A stretch of DNA of 5,346 bases, taken from the NCBI GenBank assembly GCA_020431945.1, contig JAGQHH010000712.1, forward strand, positions 1 to 5,346. Reading direction: 5' to 3'. Shown here piece after piece: positions 1 through 4,935 of the stretch. The translations under genes were made by a program, and so were the position numbers. Below the pieces are notes generated by a model, which worked only from the letters and a program-made list of their open reading frames with translations, was not told the DNA's origin and did no database searches. This DNA comes from Cyanobacteria bacterium HKST-UBA02. GTDB lineage: Bacteria > Cyanobacteriota > Vampirovibrionia > Obscuribacterales > Obscuribacteraceae. The first letter of the stretch is position 1. The number at the start of each line of letters is the position of its first letter.

Positions 1-167
1 GGGTCTCTTTTACCCTGGTCCTGACCCTGGCCCTGATTTTGTTCTACACTACCGGCAAGACGTGTCTGAGGCTGTCCGTAAACTTCGCTTCTGGCATTTT
101 CAGCCGGGTCAGGCTGCCCTTCTCCGCCATGTTTGTTCTGGGCATCAGTGACATCATTGATCGGCAT
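1..167 (-). CDS. N-terminal part of an unrecognised hydrophilic, Gln/Gly-rich protein (runs off the left edge)
   Basis: On the minus strand an open frame starts with ATG at 167 and stays open to the window edge, giving 55 visible codons. The protein begins MPINDVTDAQNK and ends in a Gln-Gly alternating stretch (QNQGQGQDQG, residues 43-52). It is rich in Gln, Asp, Glu and Gly, with no signal peptide and no membrane segment in the visible part. The start is supported by AGGAG nine bases upstream (177-181). The same frame is open a little further upstream, to a TAG near position 239, but has no ATG, GTG or TTG there. The gene is divergent from rpiB. The opposite strand gives a hydrophobic reading of the same bases, which I take to be the antisense shadow of the Gln/Gly repeat. 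I recognise no family, and the C-terminus is missing, so function is unknown. Confidence 0.55.
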   Translation of the reverse strand, partial: MPINDVTDAQNKHGGEGQPDPAENARSEVYGQPQTRLAGSVEQNQGQGQDQGKRD

Positions 168-176
168 AAATCTGTG

Positions 177-181
177 CTCCT
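177..181 (-). promoter_or_regulatory. Shine-Dalgarno site of the left-edge gene
   Basis: Read on the minus strand this is AGGAG, nine bases before the ATG at 167. It decides the start of the left-edge gene, because the frame has no other usual start codon above it. Confidence 0.55.
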
Positions 182-241
182 GCGCACTGGAGTAGAATTT
201 GGAGGGATCTCGAGCAATATCATCAGCAATGAGATAGCGCT

Positions 242-271
242 AATATACCACCGGCAAAGCCTTCACGCCAA
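242..271 (-). promoter_or_regulatory. Candidate sigma70-type promoter for the left-edge gene
   Basis: On the minus strand TTGGCG (266-271, four of six matches to TTGACA) is followed after 18 bases by TATATT (242-247, five of six matches to TATAAT). This would give a leader of roughly 65-70 bases before the ATG at 167. It was judged by eye only. The plus strand of the same spacer, which must drive rpiB, shows TAATAT at 241-246 but no convincing -35 element. Confidence 0.35.
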
Positions 272-277
272 AGCCTT
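252..277. repeat. 12-bp direct repeat in the divergent spacer upstream of rpiB
   Basis: CGGCAAAGCCTT (252-263) and CGCCAAAGCCTT (266-277) differ at one base and are separated by two bases, giving a 14-bp period. The pair covers the -35 and spacer region of the candidate minus-strand promoter. CGGCAAA (252-258) is also inverted as TTTGCCG at 278-284. Direct repeats placed this way can be regulator-binding sites; that role is inferred, not shown. Confidence 0.5.
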
Positions 278-290
278 TTTGCCGATTTAT

Positions 291-308
291 GGGAGAACTA
301 CGTAGTTG
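291..308 (+). promoter_or_regulatory. Shine-Dalgarno site and TTG start of rpiB
   Basis: GGGAG at 291-295 lies ten bases before TTG at 306. An in-frame TAG sits directly before the TTG (303-305), so no start further upstream is possible. No ATG follows in frame before the conserved core begins, so the TTG start is well supported. Confidence 0.7.
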
Positions 309-827
309 ATAGATAACAAAAACAATCCGGCAGGAGCCCCCCTGGCTCTGGGAAGCGACCATGCAGGCTATAACACCAAGGAAGCAATCAAGCAGGTTCT
401 CGCTGTTGCCGGTGTAGAGTTCAAGGACTTCGGCACCCACAGCACCGAATCCTGCGACTACCCCGACTTCGCCAGAGCCGTGGCGGAGGCGGTGAGCAAG
501 GGCGAGTTCGAGCGCGGCATACTCTGCTGCGGCTCCGGAATCGGTGTCTCCATGGTGGCAAACAAAGTCCGCGGGGTGCGAGCCGCCGTCTGTCACGACG
601 AGAACTCGGCGGAGCTGTCCAGACTGCACAATGATGCCAATATCCTCTGTCTCGGAGAGCGCACCACCCCCGGAGACAGCATTCCAGGGATCGTCTCGAA
701 ATGGCTTGCTACCGCTTTTGAAGGCGGCAGGCACCAGCGTCGGGTAGACAAATTCGAGCATGCCCGGGACAAAGAGCCCGGAGCGGAGAGATACTGGAAG
801 AAAAGCTCTAAGGCTTTGCCAGGCTGA
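306..827 (+). CDS. rpiB: Ribose-5-phosphate isomerase B (RpiB/LacAB family)
   Basis: This cytosolic enzyme interconverts ribose 5-phosphate and ribulose 5-phosphate in the non-oxidative pentose phosphate pathway. The 173-residue protein shows the RpiB signatures in order: GSDHAG (16-21) near the N-terminus; the CCGSGIGVSMVANK block (74-87), in which C75 aligns with the catalytic cysteine; VRAAVCHD (91-98); SRLHNDANILCLG (105-117) with the active-site region His at 108; and a phosphate-binding basic segment GRHQRRVDKFE (141-151). The family is usually about 140-155 residues. The last 20 or so residues here are a charged extension with no obvious role. The gene starts with TTG after a good Shine-Dalgarno site. 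Its 3' end overlaps the convergent downstream gene by 20 bp. RpiB relatives include galactose-6-phosphate isomerase subunits, but a stand-alone gene with this active site fits RpiB best. Confidence 0.95.
   Translation: MIDNKNNPAGAPLALGSDHAGYNTKEAIKQVLAVAGVEFKDFGTHSTESCDYPDFARAVAEAVSKGEFERGILCCGSGIGVSMVANKVRGVRAAVCHDENSAELSRLHNDANILCLGERTTPGDSIPGIVSKWLATAFEGGRHQRRVDKFEHARDKEPGAERYWKKSSKALPG
808..827. other. 20-bp convergent overlap of gene ends
   Basis: The end of rpiB (stop TGA at 825-827) and the end of the minus-strand 161-residue gene (stop TAG, complement of 808-810) overlap tail to tail. There is no intergenic room for a terminator. A weak AAAGC/GCTTT inverted pair (802-806, 813-817) lies here but lacks a T-tract. 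Confidence 0.65.
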
Positions 828-1293
828 CTTCGGAGCGGTGGTCCCGCTCCCTGGTCACCGCCAGGTCGTCCCGATATCGCCGCCAGACGGCAAAGGCATG
901 GGGAACCAGATGACCGGCAGGATCGTAAGCCGGTCCGATCAGGGTAGAGGCAGGCTGCCGCCCGAGCCAGTCCATCTCGAAACGGCTCAAGCACTCTCTG
1001 AAACCCGGATACTCCAGAGCATCCTCGACACTGACACATTTGCGATTCTGCCGTCCTCTCTCGAGCACCACAGCTATACAGGCGGTGCGCTTGAGCTCCT
1101 GATTGCCCTGAATGAGCCTGGTCTCGACACAGTAAGAGTTGCCCACCAGAGCATATCTTCTTCCCGGCCAGGCCTGATTGCTCTTGTATGGCTCGAGATC
1201 GAGCAGTCCGGTACGCCGACCGTCCTTCCCGGTCCCGGATACACTTTCTTTCATGCTCGCGAGCAAACGGACGATCTCATCGGGCCTCGTCAT
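808..1293 (-). CDS. Unrecognised 161-residue soluble protein
   Basis: The gene is read on the minus strand from ATG at 1293 to TAG at 808-810. Its start has one of the strongest ribosome sites in the window, AGGAGG seven bases upstream, which is the main reason to prefer it over the overlapping frames on both strands. The protein is rich in Arg, Asp and Glu. It has no signal peptide or membrane segment, four scattered cysteines (55, 72, 86, 101) that form no metal-binding pattern I recognise, and several aromatic positions (W42, W109, W137). A central stretch reads GRRYALVGNSYCVETRLIQ (44-62), then a hydrophobic strand ACIAVVLERG (71-80), which suggests a small alpha/beta or beta-rich fold. 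I recognise no family. It ends inside the convergent rpiB with a 20-bp overlap and is divergent from the glycerate kinase gene, so position gives no functional link. Confidence 0.7.
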   Translation of the reverse strand: MTRPDEIVRLLASMKESVSGTGKDGRRTGLLDLEPYKSNQAWPGRRYALVGNSYCVETRLIQGNQELKRTACIAVVLERGRQNRKCVSVEDALEYPGFRECLSRFEMDWLGRQPASTLIGPAYDPAGHLVPHAFAVWRRYRDDLAVTRERDHRSEVSLAKP

Positions 1294-1441
1294 GGTGTAT
1301 CCTCCTGTTGATCTCAGCTAATAAAGATCTTCCCGACAGGGCGGCTGATAAACCAGCGTCAAAACAGCCAGAGGCTGGGACCGTCTCGCGGTGATCGCCC
1401 CGGGGAGGGAGTTCCGGTCAAACAGAGGAATCGATGATTTA
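1294..1441. promoter_or_regulatory. Divergent spacer between the 161-aa gene and glycerate kinase
   Basis: This 148-bp spacer must hold both promoters, but I see no convincing -35/-10 pair on either strand. It does contain AGGAGG for the minus gene (1301-1306), a palindrome AAGATCTT (1324-1331), a compact inverted repeat CAGCC-AGA-GGCTG (1365-1377), and ACCG/CGGT arms around the first possible GTG start of the glycerate kinase frame. AGAGGA at 1424-1429 is the ribosome site for the ATG at 1442. Confidence 0.4.
1365..1377. repeat. Short inverted repeat CAGCC-AGA-GGCTG
   Basis: Five-base perfect arms flank a three-base loop. The repeat sits 65 bp upstream of the glycerate kinase ATG and 72 bp upstream of the divergent ATG. 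It could be an operator or a leader hairpin. It is too short to exclude chance. Confidence 0.35.
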
Positions 1442-2563
1442 ATGAAATTTCTCATCGCCCCGAGCCCATATAAAGGATCGTTCCGAGCCGGGGAGCTCGC
1501 AGCCGTCATCGGCGACGGTATCAGAAGAGCGATTCCGCAGGCCAGGATCCGGTGCCTGCCAATGGCAGACGGCGGCGATGGCACCATCGAAGCAATCGCG
1601 GGAGTTCTCGGCGGAGAACTGGAGAGCCTGACGGTGCCGGGACCCACCGGGACAATGGTGGAAGCGGCCTGGCTATGCCTGGGTAAAGCAGGGGCTGTGG
1701 TCGAGCTTGCCTCCGCCAGTGGTATCGCTCATCTGGATGGAGCGCTGGCGCCGCTGGACGCTTCCACAACAGGCACCGGCTACTTGCTTGCCGACTGTCT
1801 CGACAAATGCAGCCGCAAAGATATAAGGAACATCGTCCTGACAGTAGGAGGCAGCGCCTCCACCGACGGAGGCACCGGCATTCTTCAAGCTCTGGGAGCT
1901 CGTTTTCTCGACAGGCAGGGTAGAGAGCTGAAGGGCTGCGGACGAAATCTGGAGATGATCGAGACCATCGATCTGGACCCTCTCAGCCCGCTTGCCACCA
2001 GATGTGCCACCGATCTGCAGATCGCCACGGATGTGACAAACCCATTATTAGGAGACCTCGGTGCCGCCCGGATCTTTGCGCCTCAGAAAGGCGCCGATTC
2101 TCAAGACGTCGAGCTGCTGGAGAAAGGCATGACCAACTTCGCCGATCGGCTGGAGAGAATCACCGGCAGAAGAGTCAGAGACATAGAAGGGGCTGGTGCC
2201 GCCGGCGGTGTGCCCTTCGGTCTCATGGCCGCCCTCGGAGCCAGGGTCGTACGGGGCTTTTCTTATCTGGACGAGCTTCTCGGCATCGAAGCAGCGGTGG
2301 CCGCAGCCGACATTGTGGTGACTGCCGAAGGCCGGCTCGATAGCCAGTCTCTCGGCGGCAAGGCTGCCGGCGAGCTCGCTGCTCTGAGCCGCAAACACCA
2401 GCGGCCGCTCTGGGTGATCCCGGCTTCTCTGGAAACCGGCATCGATTTCCAGGCAGCAGGCATAAGCGCTGTGGAAGCCGCTTCCAAAGGAGCTAAGCGC
2501 GCCACCTTGAGCGACGTTGAAGATGCGGCCTTCCGCCTCTGTCTCAGAGAAGCTGGAAATTAG
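1442..2563 (+). CDS. Glycerate 2-kinase, GarK/GlxK family
   Basis: This family phosphorylates D-glycerate with ATP; the E. coli members make 2-phosphoglycerate, feeding lower glycolysis from glycerate, glyoxylate or sugar-acid breakdown. The 373-residue protein matches the family's usual length and order. It has APSPYKGSF (6-14; the family usually reads APDSFKGS), PMADGGDGT (40-48), PGPTG (66-70), LTVGGSASTDGGTG (133-146), TDVTNPLLG (196-204) followed by FAPQKGA (212-218), GAAGGVPFG (252-260), and VVTAEGRLDSQSLGGKAAG (292-310). All core motifs are intact and no frameshift is seen. I place the start at ATG 1442, giving the family-typical MKFLIAPS, with AGAGGA at 1424-1429 about 12 bases upstream. 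An in-frame GTG at 1391 would add 17 residues unlike the family. The end overlaps the convergent LysM gene by 4 bp. I cannot tell garK from glxK by sequence alone, so I leave the symbol blank. Confidence 0.93.
   Translation: MKFLIAPSPYKGSFRAGELAAVIGDGIRRAIPQARIRCLPMADGGDGTIEAIAGVLGGELESLTVPGPTGTMVEAAWLCLGKAGAVVELASASGIAHLDGALAPLDASTTGTGYLLADCLDKCSRKDIRNIVLTVGGSASTDGGTGILQALGARFLDRQGRELKGCGRNLEMIETIDLDPLSPLATRCATDLQIATDVTNPLLGDLGAARIFAPQKGADSQDVELLEKGMTNFADRLERITGRRVRDIEGAGAAGGVPFGLMAALGARVVRGFSYLDELLGIEAAVAAADIVVTAEGRLDSQSLGGKAAGELAALSRKHQRPLWVIPASLETGIDFQAAGISAVEAASKGAKRATLSDVEDAAFRLCLREAGN
2560..2563. other. 4-bp convergent stop-codon overlap
   Basis: The bases TTAG serve both genes. TAG (2561-2563) ends glycerate kinase on the plus strand, and TAA (complement of 2560-2562) ends the LysM gene on the minus strand. 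No terminator can fit between the two reading frames. Confidence 0.85.
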
Positions 2564-4770
2564 CGCTTGCCGTCATTGATGAAAGATTTCAGATCACCGA
2601 GGATCCCGGTGTCCACCACGGCAGGCTTGCCGGTGTTGAGAGTGGCAGCCTGGGCGGCGCCCGGACCGGCAGCTACGGGAAGCGAGTTGGCCGGAATCAC
2701 CGGCAGGGCGGCCTGACTCACCGAGCCGGTGCCTGCGCCCGCACCCACTGTCGGTGTGAAGGTCGTCTGGTTGGCATCGGGAAGAGCCGATGACTCGAGA
2801 GGCTGGAGAGAAGCGTCCTGTCCATAATAATTGGTAGCGGTGGGCTCGCCGGCGGCCGCAGGGGCAGGCTGACCGGCACTGCCGGCGGTGCTATCGATAT
2901 TGGTATTGACGGCAGGCTCTGCAGTCGGAGCCGCCGTCATCGACGGGTCAGGAGTATTCACCTGATTGGAGAGAGCCATGGAGCCAGGATCGTTGCTTCC
3001 AGGGAGGTTGAGATGCTGACCGGGATGGATGAGGCTGGGATTGGCACCAATCACATCTTGATTGAGATGATAGATATCGCCCCACATATGACCCTGACCG
3101 AGATGATCCCTGGAGATGTTCCAGAGATTGTCCCCGGGCTGCACTACATAATCGACGCTGCCGCTACTGGCAATCTCGGCGCCCTGACCGGGAATCTGAA
3201 TAGTGGTACCGGGATAGATCAGATCAGGATTGGCGCCCAGGATATCCTGGTTGAGCTTGTAGAGATCCTGCCATTTCATTCCTTCACCCATATGCTCCCG
3301 GGCGATGTTCCAGAGACAGTCGCCTTTCTGTACGGTATAGGTAACGGTGGCGCCAGGCGCTTGAGCCTCGGCGATCATGGAGCCGTCGGTTTCCGGAACT
3401 TCACTGGCTGTCTCGGGAGCCTGGGTCTTCTCGGCGGCCTTATGCTCGACTTTATGCTCGACTTTGTGATGCGGGTGAGCAGGTTTGTGTGTCGGTGCCG
3501 GTGCCTTGTGAGTTGCCGAATGATTTGCCGAATGACTATTCGTGGGAGCCTTGGGAGCCGCTGCTTTCGGCAGGGACTGGGATTGGTCGGCGATTCCCGG
3601 GCGGGGATCGGCTTTGACACTGTCGAGACTGAGCTGCTTGGCTCTCAATCCCACCATCTCGCCGCCGGCGCTGCCCGAATCGGCTCCCACCGTGGGGGTG
3701 AAAGAGCGAGAGGGCTGCTCGAGAGCGAGAAGCTCCTGGTTGTTGCCGGCGCCAAGCTGGTCGCCGACACAGCCGGAAGGTCCGAATTCGCTCTTGGCGG
3801 AATGGAGATCGGCGCTGTCCACCGATCGGAAGCTGGCCTGCTCGGAGCCTACATGGTTGGCGGAGAAGTCTCCGTTATAGCCGCTAGCCAGATTGCTGTA
3901 ACCATTGCCGGAGGCCTGGATGGAAGGGGTGTTGCCGCCGGTCAGCCCTGCTACCGGCTGACTCTGAGCCGACGCTCCCGGAACGCTCCGGAAGCTCGAT
4001 CCACCTATCTGATCGGAGAAAAGCCTGTTGCTGGCAGCCAGATGACCGCCGGTTCCGGCATCGGTGAGACCGGGACCGGCCAGCACGCCGCTCTGACCAT
4101 CGGCACTCAGGGCACCGGTGGTGCCTGTGCTGCCGTCGAAGAGAGGCTTGCTGAGATTGGTGGTTCCCGAAACTGTAAGCGGCCCGCGCGGCAGGATCCC
4201 GGTGCTGGCTCCGGTGCTCAGGCTGTTGCCCTGGCCGAGAGCCAGATTGAGCCTGGATGAGAGAAGATCGTTGCCCATCAGAGGCCCGTTGAGATTGGTA
4301 ATACCCTGGGACAGTAACGGGATATGGTTGGTGGTGAAGCTGAAAATCGAAGCTGCCTGGTGCCCTAAAAAGGTCGGATCAAATATATTGAATAGGCTTG
4401 CCGGGTTCATAAAGAAATTCGAGAAGAATTCGAAGAATGAATTGATCAGGCCCATGGCGCCTGGCATCCTCAGAATCAGCTGGATGATGGGCGAGATGGG
4501 CTCGTTGGCACCGGCAATCACCCCGGCAAGAGCGTCGGCACCAGGCATGAGGGATGGCTGCGCCAGAGCTGCTTCGGCGCCGGGCATCAAAGCGGGCTGA
4601 GCCAGAGCCGCCTCGGCTCCGGTCATGGGGCTACCTGCAACAGAAGTAAGATTGAGCGAATCAGACGGATTGAACATCTGGGTTCCATAAGCGTCCGCCT
4701 GCAGGTTGAGTTGAGCCTCTCCTACTGGGGAGCCTCCTGCGGGTAAGGATTCGGACGGATGGAAGTTCAT
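2560..4770 (-). CDS. Large low-complexity protein with two LysM domains
   Basis: LysM domains bind N-acetylglucosamine-containing glycans such as peptidoglycan, so a cell-wall role is likely. The 736 residues fall into zones. Residues 1-90 hold a twice-occurring FxPS(E/D)SL module and a 13-residue tandem repeat. Residues 93-134 are hydrophobic and Phe-rich (IIQLILRM, FFEFFSNFF) with no clear transmembrane helix. Residues 140-400 are a Ser/Gly/Thr/Asn-rich linker. Residues 401-475 are a Pro/Ala/His/Lys-rich linker. LysM1 spans about 477-528 (VTYTVQKGDCLWNIA start) and LysM2 about 539-590 (VDYVVQPGDNLWNIS start); the two share 31 of 53 aligned residues. A Pro/Ala-rich tail follows. No N-terminal signal peptide is visible, which is odd for a wall-binding protein. 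I prefer ATG at 4770 (GAGG 12 bases upstream); an in-frame TTG at 4812 would add 14 residues (MYLAVKQFLRFACY), mildly hydrophobic but not a convincing signal. The gene is divergent from an exported protein. No catalytic domain is seen. Confidence 0.88.
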   Translation of the reverse strand: MNFHPSESLPAGGSPVGEAQLNLQADAYGTQMFNPSDSLNLTSVAGSPMTGAEAALAQPALMPGAEAALAQPSLMPGADALAGVIAGANEPISPIIQLILRMPGAMGLINSFFEFFSNFFMNPASLFNIFDPTFLGHQAASIFSFTTNHIPLLSQGITNLNGPLMGNDLLSSRLNLALGQGNSLSTGASTGILPRGPLTVSGTTNLSKPLFDGSTGTTGALSADGQSGVLAGPGLTDAGTGGHLAASNRLFSDQIGGSSFRSVPGASAQSQPVAGLTGGNTPSIQASGNGYSNLASGYNGDFSANHVGSEQASFRSVDSADLHSAKSEFGPSGCVGDQLGAGNNQELLALEQPSRSFTPTVGADSGSAGGEMVGLRAKQLSLDSVKADPRPGIADQSQSLPKAAAPKAPTNSHSANHSATHKAPAPTHKPAHPHHKVEHKVEHKAAEKTQAPETASEVPETDGSMIAEAQAPGATVTYTVQKGDCLWNIAREHMGEGMKWQDLYKLNQDILGANPDLIYPGTTIQIPGQGAEIASSGSVDYVVQPGDNLWNISRDHLGQGHMWGDIYHLNQDVIGANPSLIHPGQHLNLPGSNDPGSMALSNQVNTPDPSMTAAPTAEPAVNTNIDSTAGSAGQPAPAAAGEPTATNYYGQDASLQPLESSALPDANQTTFTPTVGAGAGTGSVSQAALPVIPANSLPVAAGPGAAQAATLNTGKPAVVDTGILGDLKSFINDGKR
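3001..3342 (-). other. Tandem LysM domain pair
   Basis: LysM1 is encoded by about 3187-3342 and LysM2 by about 3001-3156, separated by a ten-residue linker (QGAEIASSGS). Both carry the (Q)xGDxLWNI start, an extended HxGxGxxWxDxYxLNQD middle, and the GANPxLIxPGxxxxxPG end typical of the longer LysM form also found in BON-LysM proteins. Both look intact. C485 in LysM1 is replaced by Asn in LysM2. Confidence 0.9.
3440..3463 (-). repeat. 12-bp tandem duplication encoding repeated His/Lys tetrapeptides
   Basis: TTATGCTCGACT occurs twice in direct succession (3440-3451, 3452-3463). It keeps frame and gives the KVEHKVEHK run in the His/Lys-rich linker before LysM1. The exact match points to recent slippage or to selection for the repeat. 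Confidence 0.85.
3513..3536 (-). repeat. Second 12-bp tandem duplication in the same linker
   Basis: TTGCCGAATGAT (3513-3524) is followed by TTGCCGAATGAC (3525-3536), eleven of twelve bases identical and in frame. It encodes HSAN then HSAT. With the duplication at 3440-3463 it builds the His-rich linker (residues about 412-445). Confidence 0.85.
4522..4620 (-). repeat. 39-bp in-frame tandem repeat, two and a half copies, near the LysM protein's N-terminus
   Basis: Copy 1 (4582-4620) encodes GAEAALAQPALMP and copy 2 (4543-4581) encodes GAEAALAQPSLMP. A shortened third copy (4522-4542) encodes GADALAG. The protein copies differ at one residue, while the DNA copies differ at several synonymous sites, so the duplication is not brand-new and appears to be kept at the protein level. 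Confidence 0.8.
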
Positions 4771-4803
4771 GTAGCAGGCGAACCTCAAAAACTGTTTAAC
4801 AGC

Positions 4804-4816
4804 TAGATACAATCTA
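4804..4816. repeat. Inverted repeat TAGAT-ACA-ATCTA
   Basis: Perfect five-base arms flank a three-base centre. It overlaps the candidate -10 of the LysM gene and the alternative TTG start at 4812, a position where a bound repressor could act. The role is inferred. Confidence 0.4.
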
Positions 4817-4839
4817 CAGAGATAGTCCCTTCAATACCA

Positions 4840-4875
4840 TGGGAATTCTCCCACCGCAGGCGATTTTCTTGCGGT
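4840..4875. repeat. Two adjoining inverted repeats in the divergent spacer
   Basis: TGGGA-ATTC-TCCCA (4840-4853) shares its last base with a stem made of ACCGCAGG (4853-4860) and CTTGCGGT (4868-4875), an eight-pair arm including one G-T pair around a seven-base loop. Together they lie upstream of both candidate promoters, so they could be regulator sites serving both genes. The second could form an RNA hairpin if transcribed, but it has no T-tract suited to termination. Confidence 0.45.
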
Positions 4876-4935
4876 AATCACGGGATTTGCTCTTTCGGTT
4901 AGAATTGTCAGCTGTTCTTTGTTTCAGGAAAGACC

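Larger units (their letters stand above)
4771..4935. promoter_or_regulatory. Divergent control region between the LysM gene and the exported-protein gene
   Basis: Both genes read outward from this 165-bp spacer. Toward the plus gene there is TAGAAT at 4900-4905 (five of six matches to a -10), about 30 bases before the ATG at 4936, but no good -35, which would suit an activated promoter. Toward the LysM gene a weak pair is seen on the minus strand: TTGAAG (4829-4834), 17 bases, TGTATC (4806-4811). Three inverted repeats lie between them and are listed separately. AGGA at 4926-4929 is the ribosome site of the plus gene. Confidence 0.4.

Noticed and set aside
44..229. Minus-strand 61-codon frame
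   Set aside because: It overlaps the left-edge gene in another frame and lacks a comparable ribosome site. The frame from ATG 167 has AGGAG at nine bases and stays open to the edge.
39..305. Plus-strand 88-codon frame ending directly before the rpiB TTG
   Set aside because: No ribosome site at its start. Its hydrophobic N-terminal part is the complement of the Gln/Gly repeat of the minus-strand gene, and it covers the spacer that must hold promoters.
240..761. 173-codon minus-strand frame across rpiB
   Set aside because: It is the antisense shadow of rpiB, whose plus-strand motifs are unmistakable.
802..817. AAAGC/GCTTT hairpin as a bidirectional terminator at the rpiB end
   Set aside because: The stem is only five pairs and no T-tract follows on either strand.
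760..1311. 183-codon plus-strand frame and 593-1039 minus-strand frame over the 161-aa gene
   Set aside because: Neither has a good ribosome site, and both overlap confidently placed coding sequence. The minus-strand gene at 808-1293 has AGGAGG at seven bases.
1391..1441. GTG start at 1391 for glycerate kinase
   Set aside because: The added 17 residues do not resemble the family N-terminus, whereas ATG 1442 gives the expected start with AGAGGA upstream.
3440..3536. Short direct repeats as a CRISPR array
   Set aside because: The units are 12 bp, directly adjacent and in frame within a coding region, with no spacers.
4771..4812. TTG start at 4812 for the LysM gene with a possible signal sequence
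   Set aside because: The 14 extra residues contain only a short, broken hydrophobic run followed by a very polar segment, so they do not make a signal peptide. ATG 4770 is the better start, but the TTG is not excluded.
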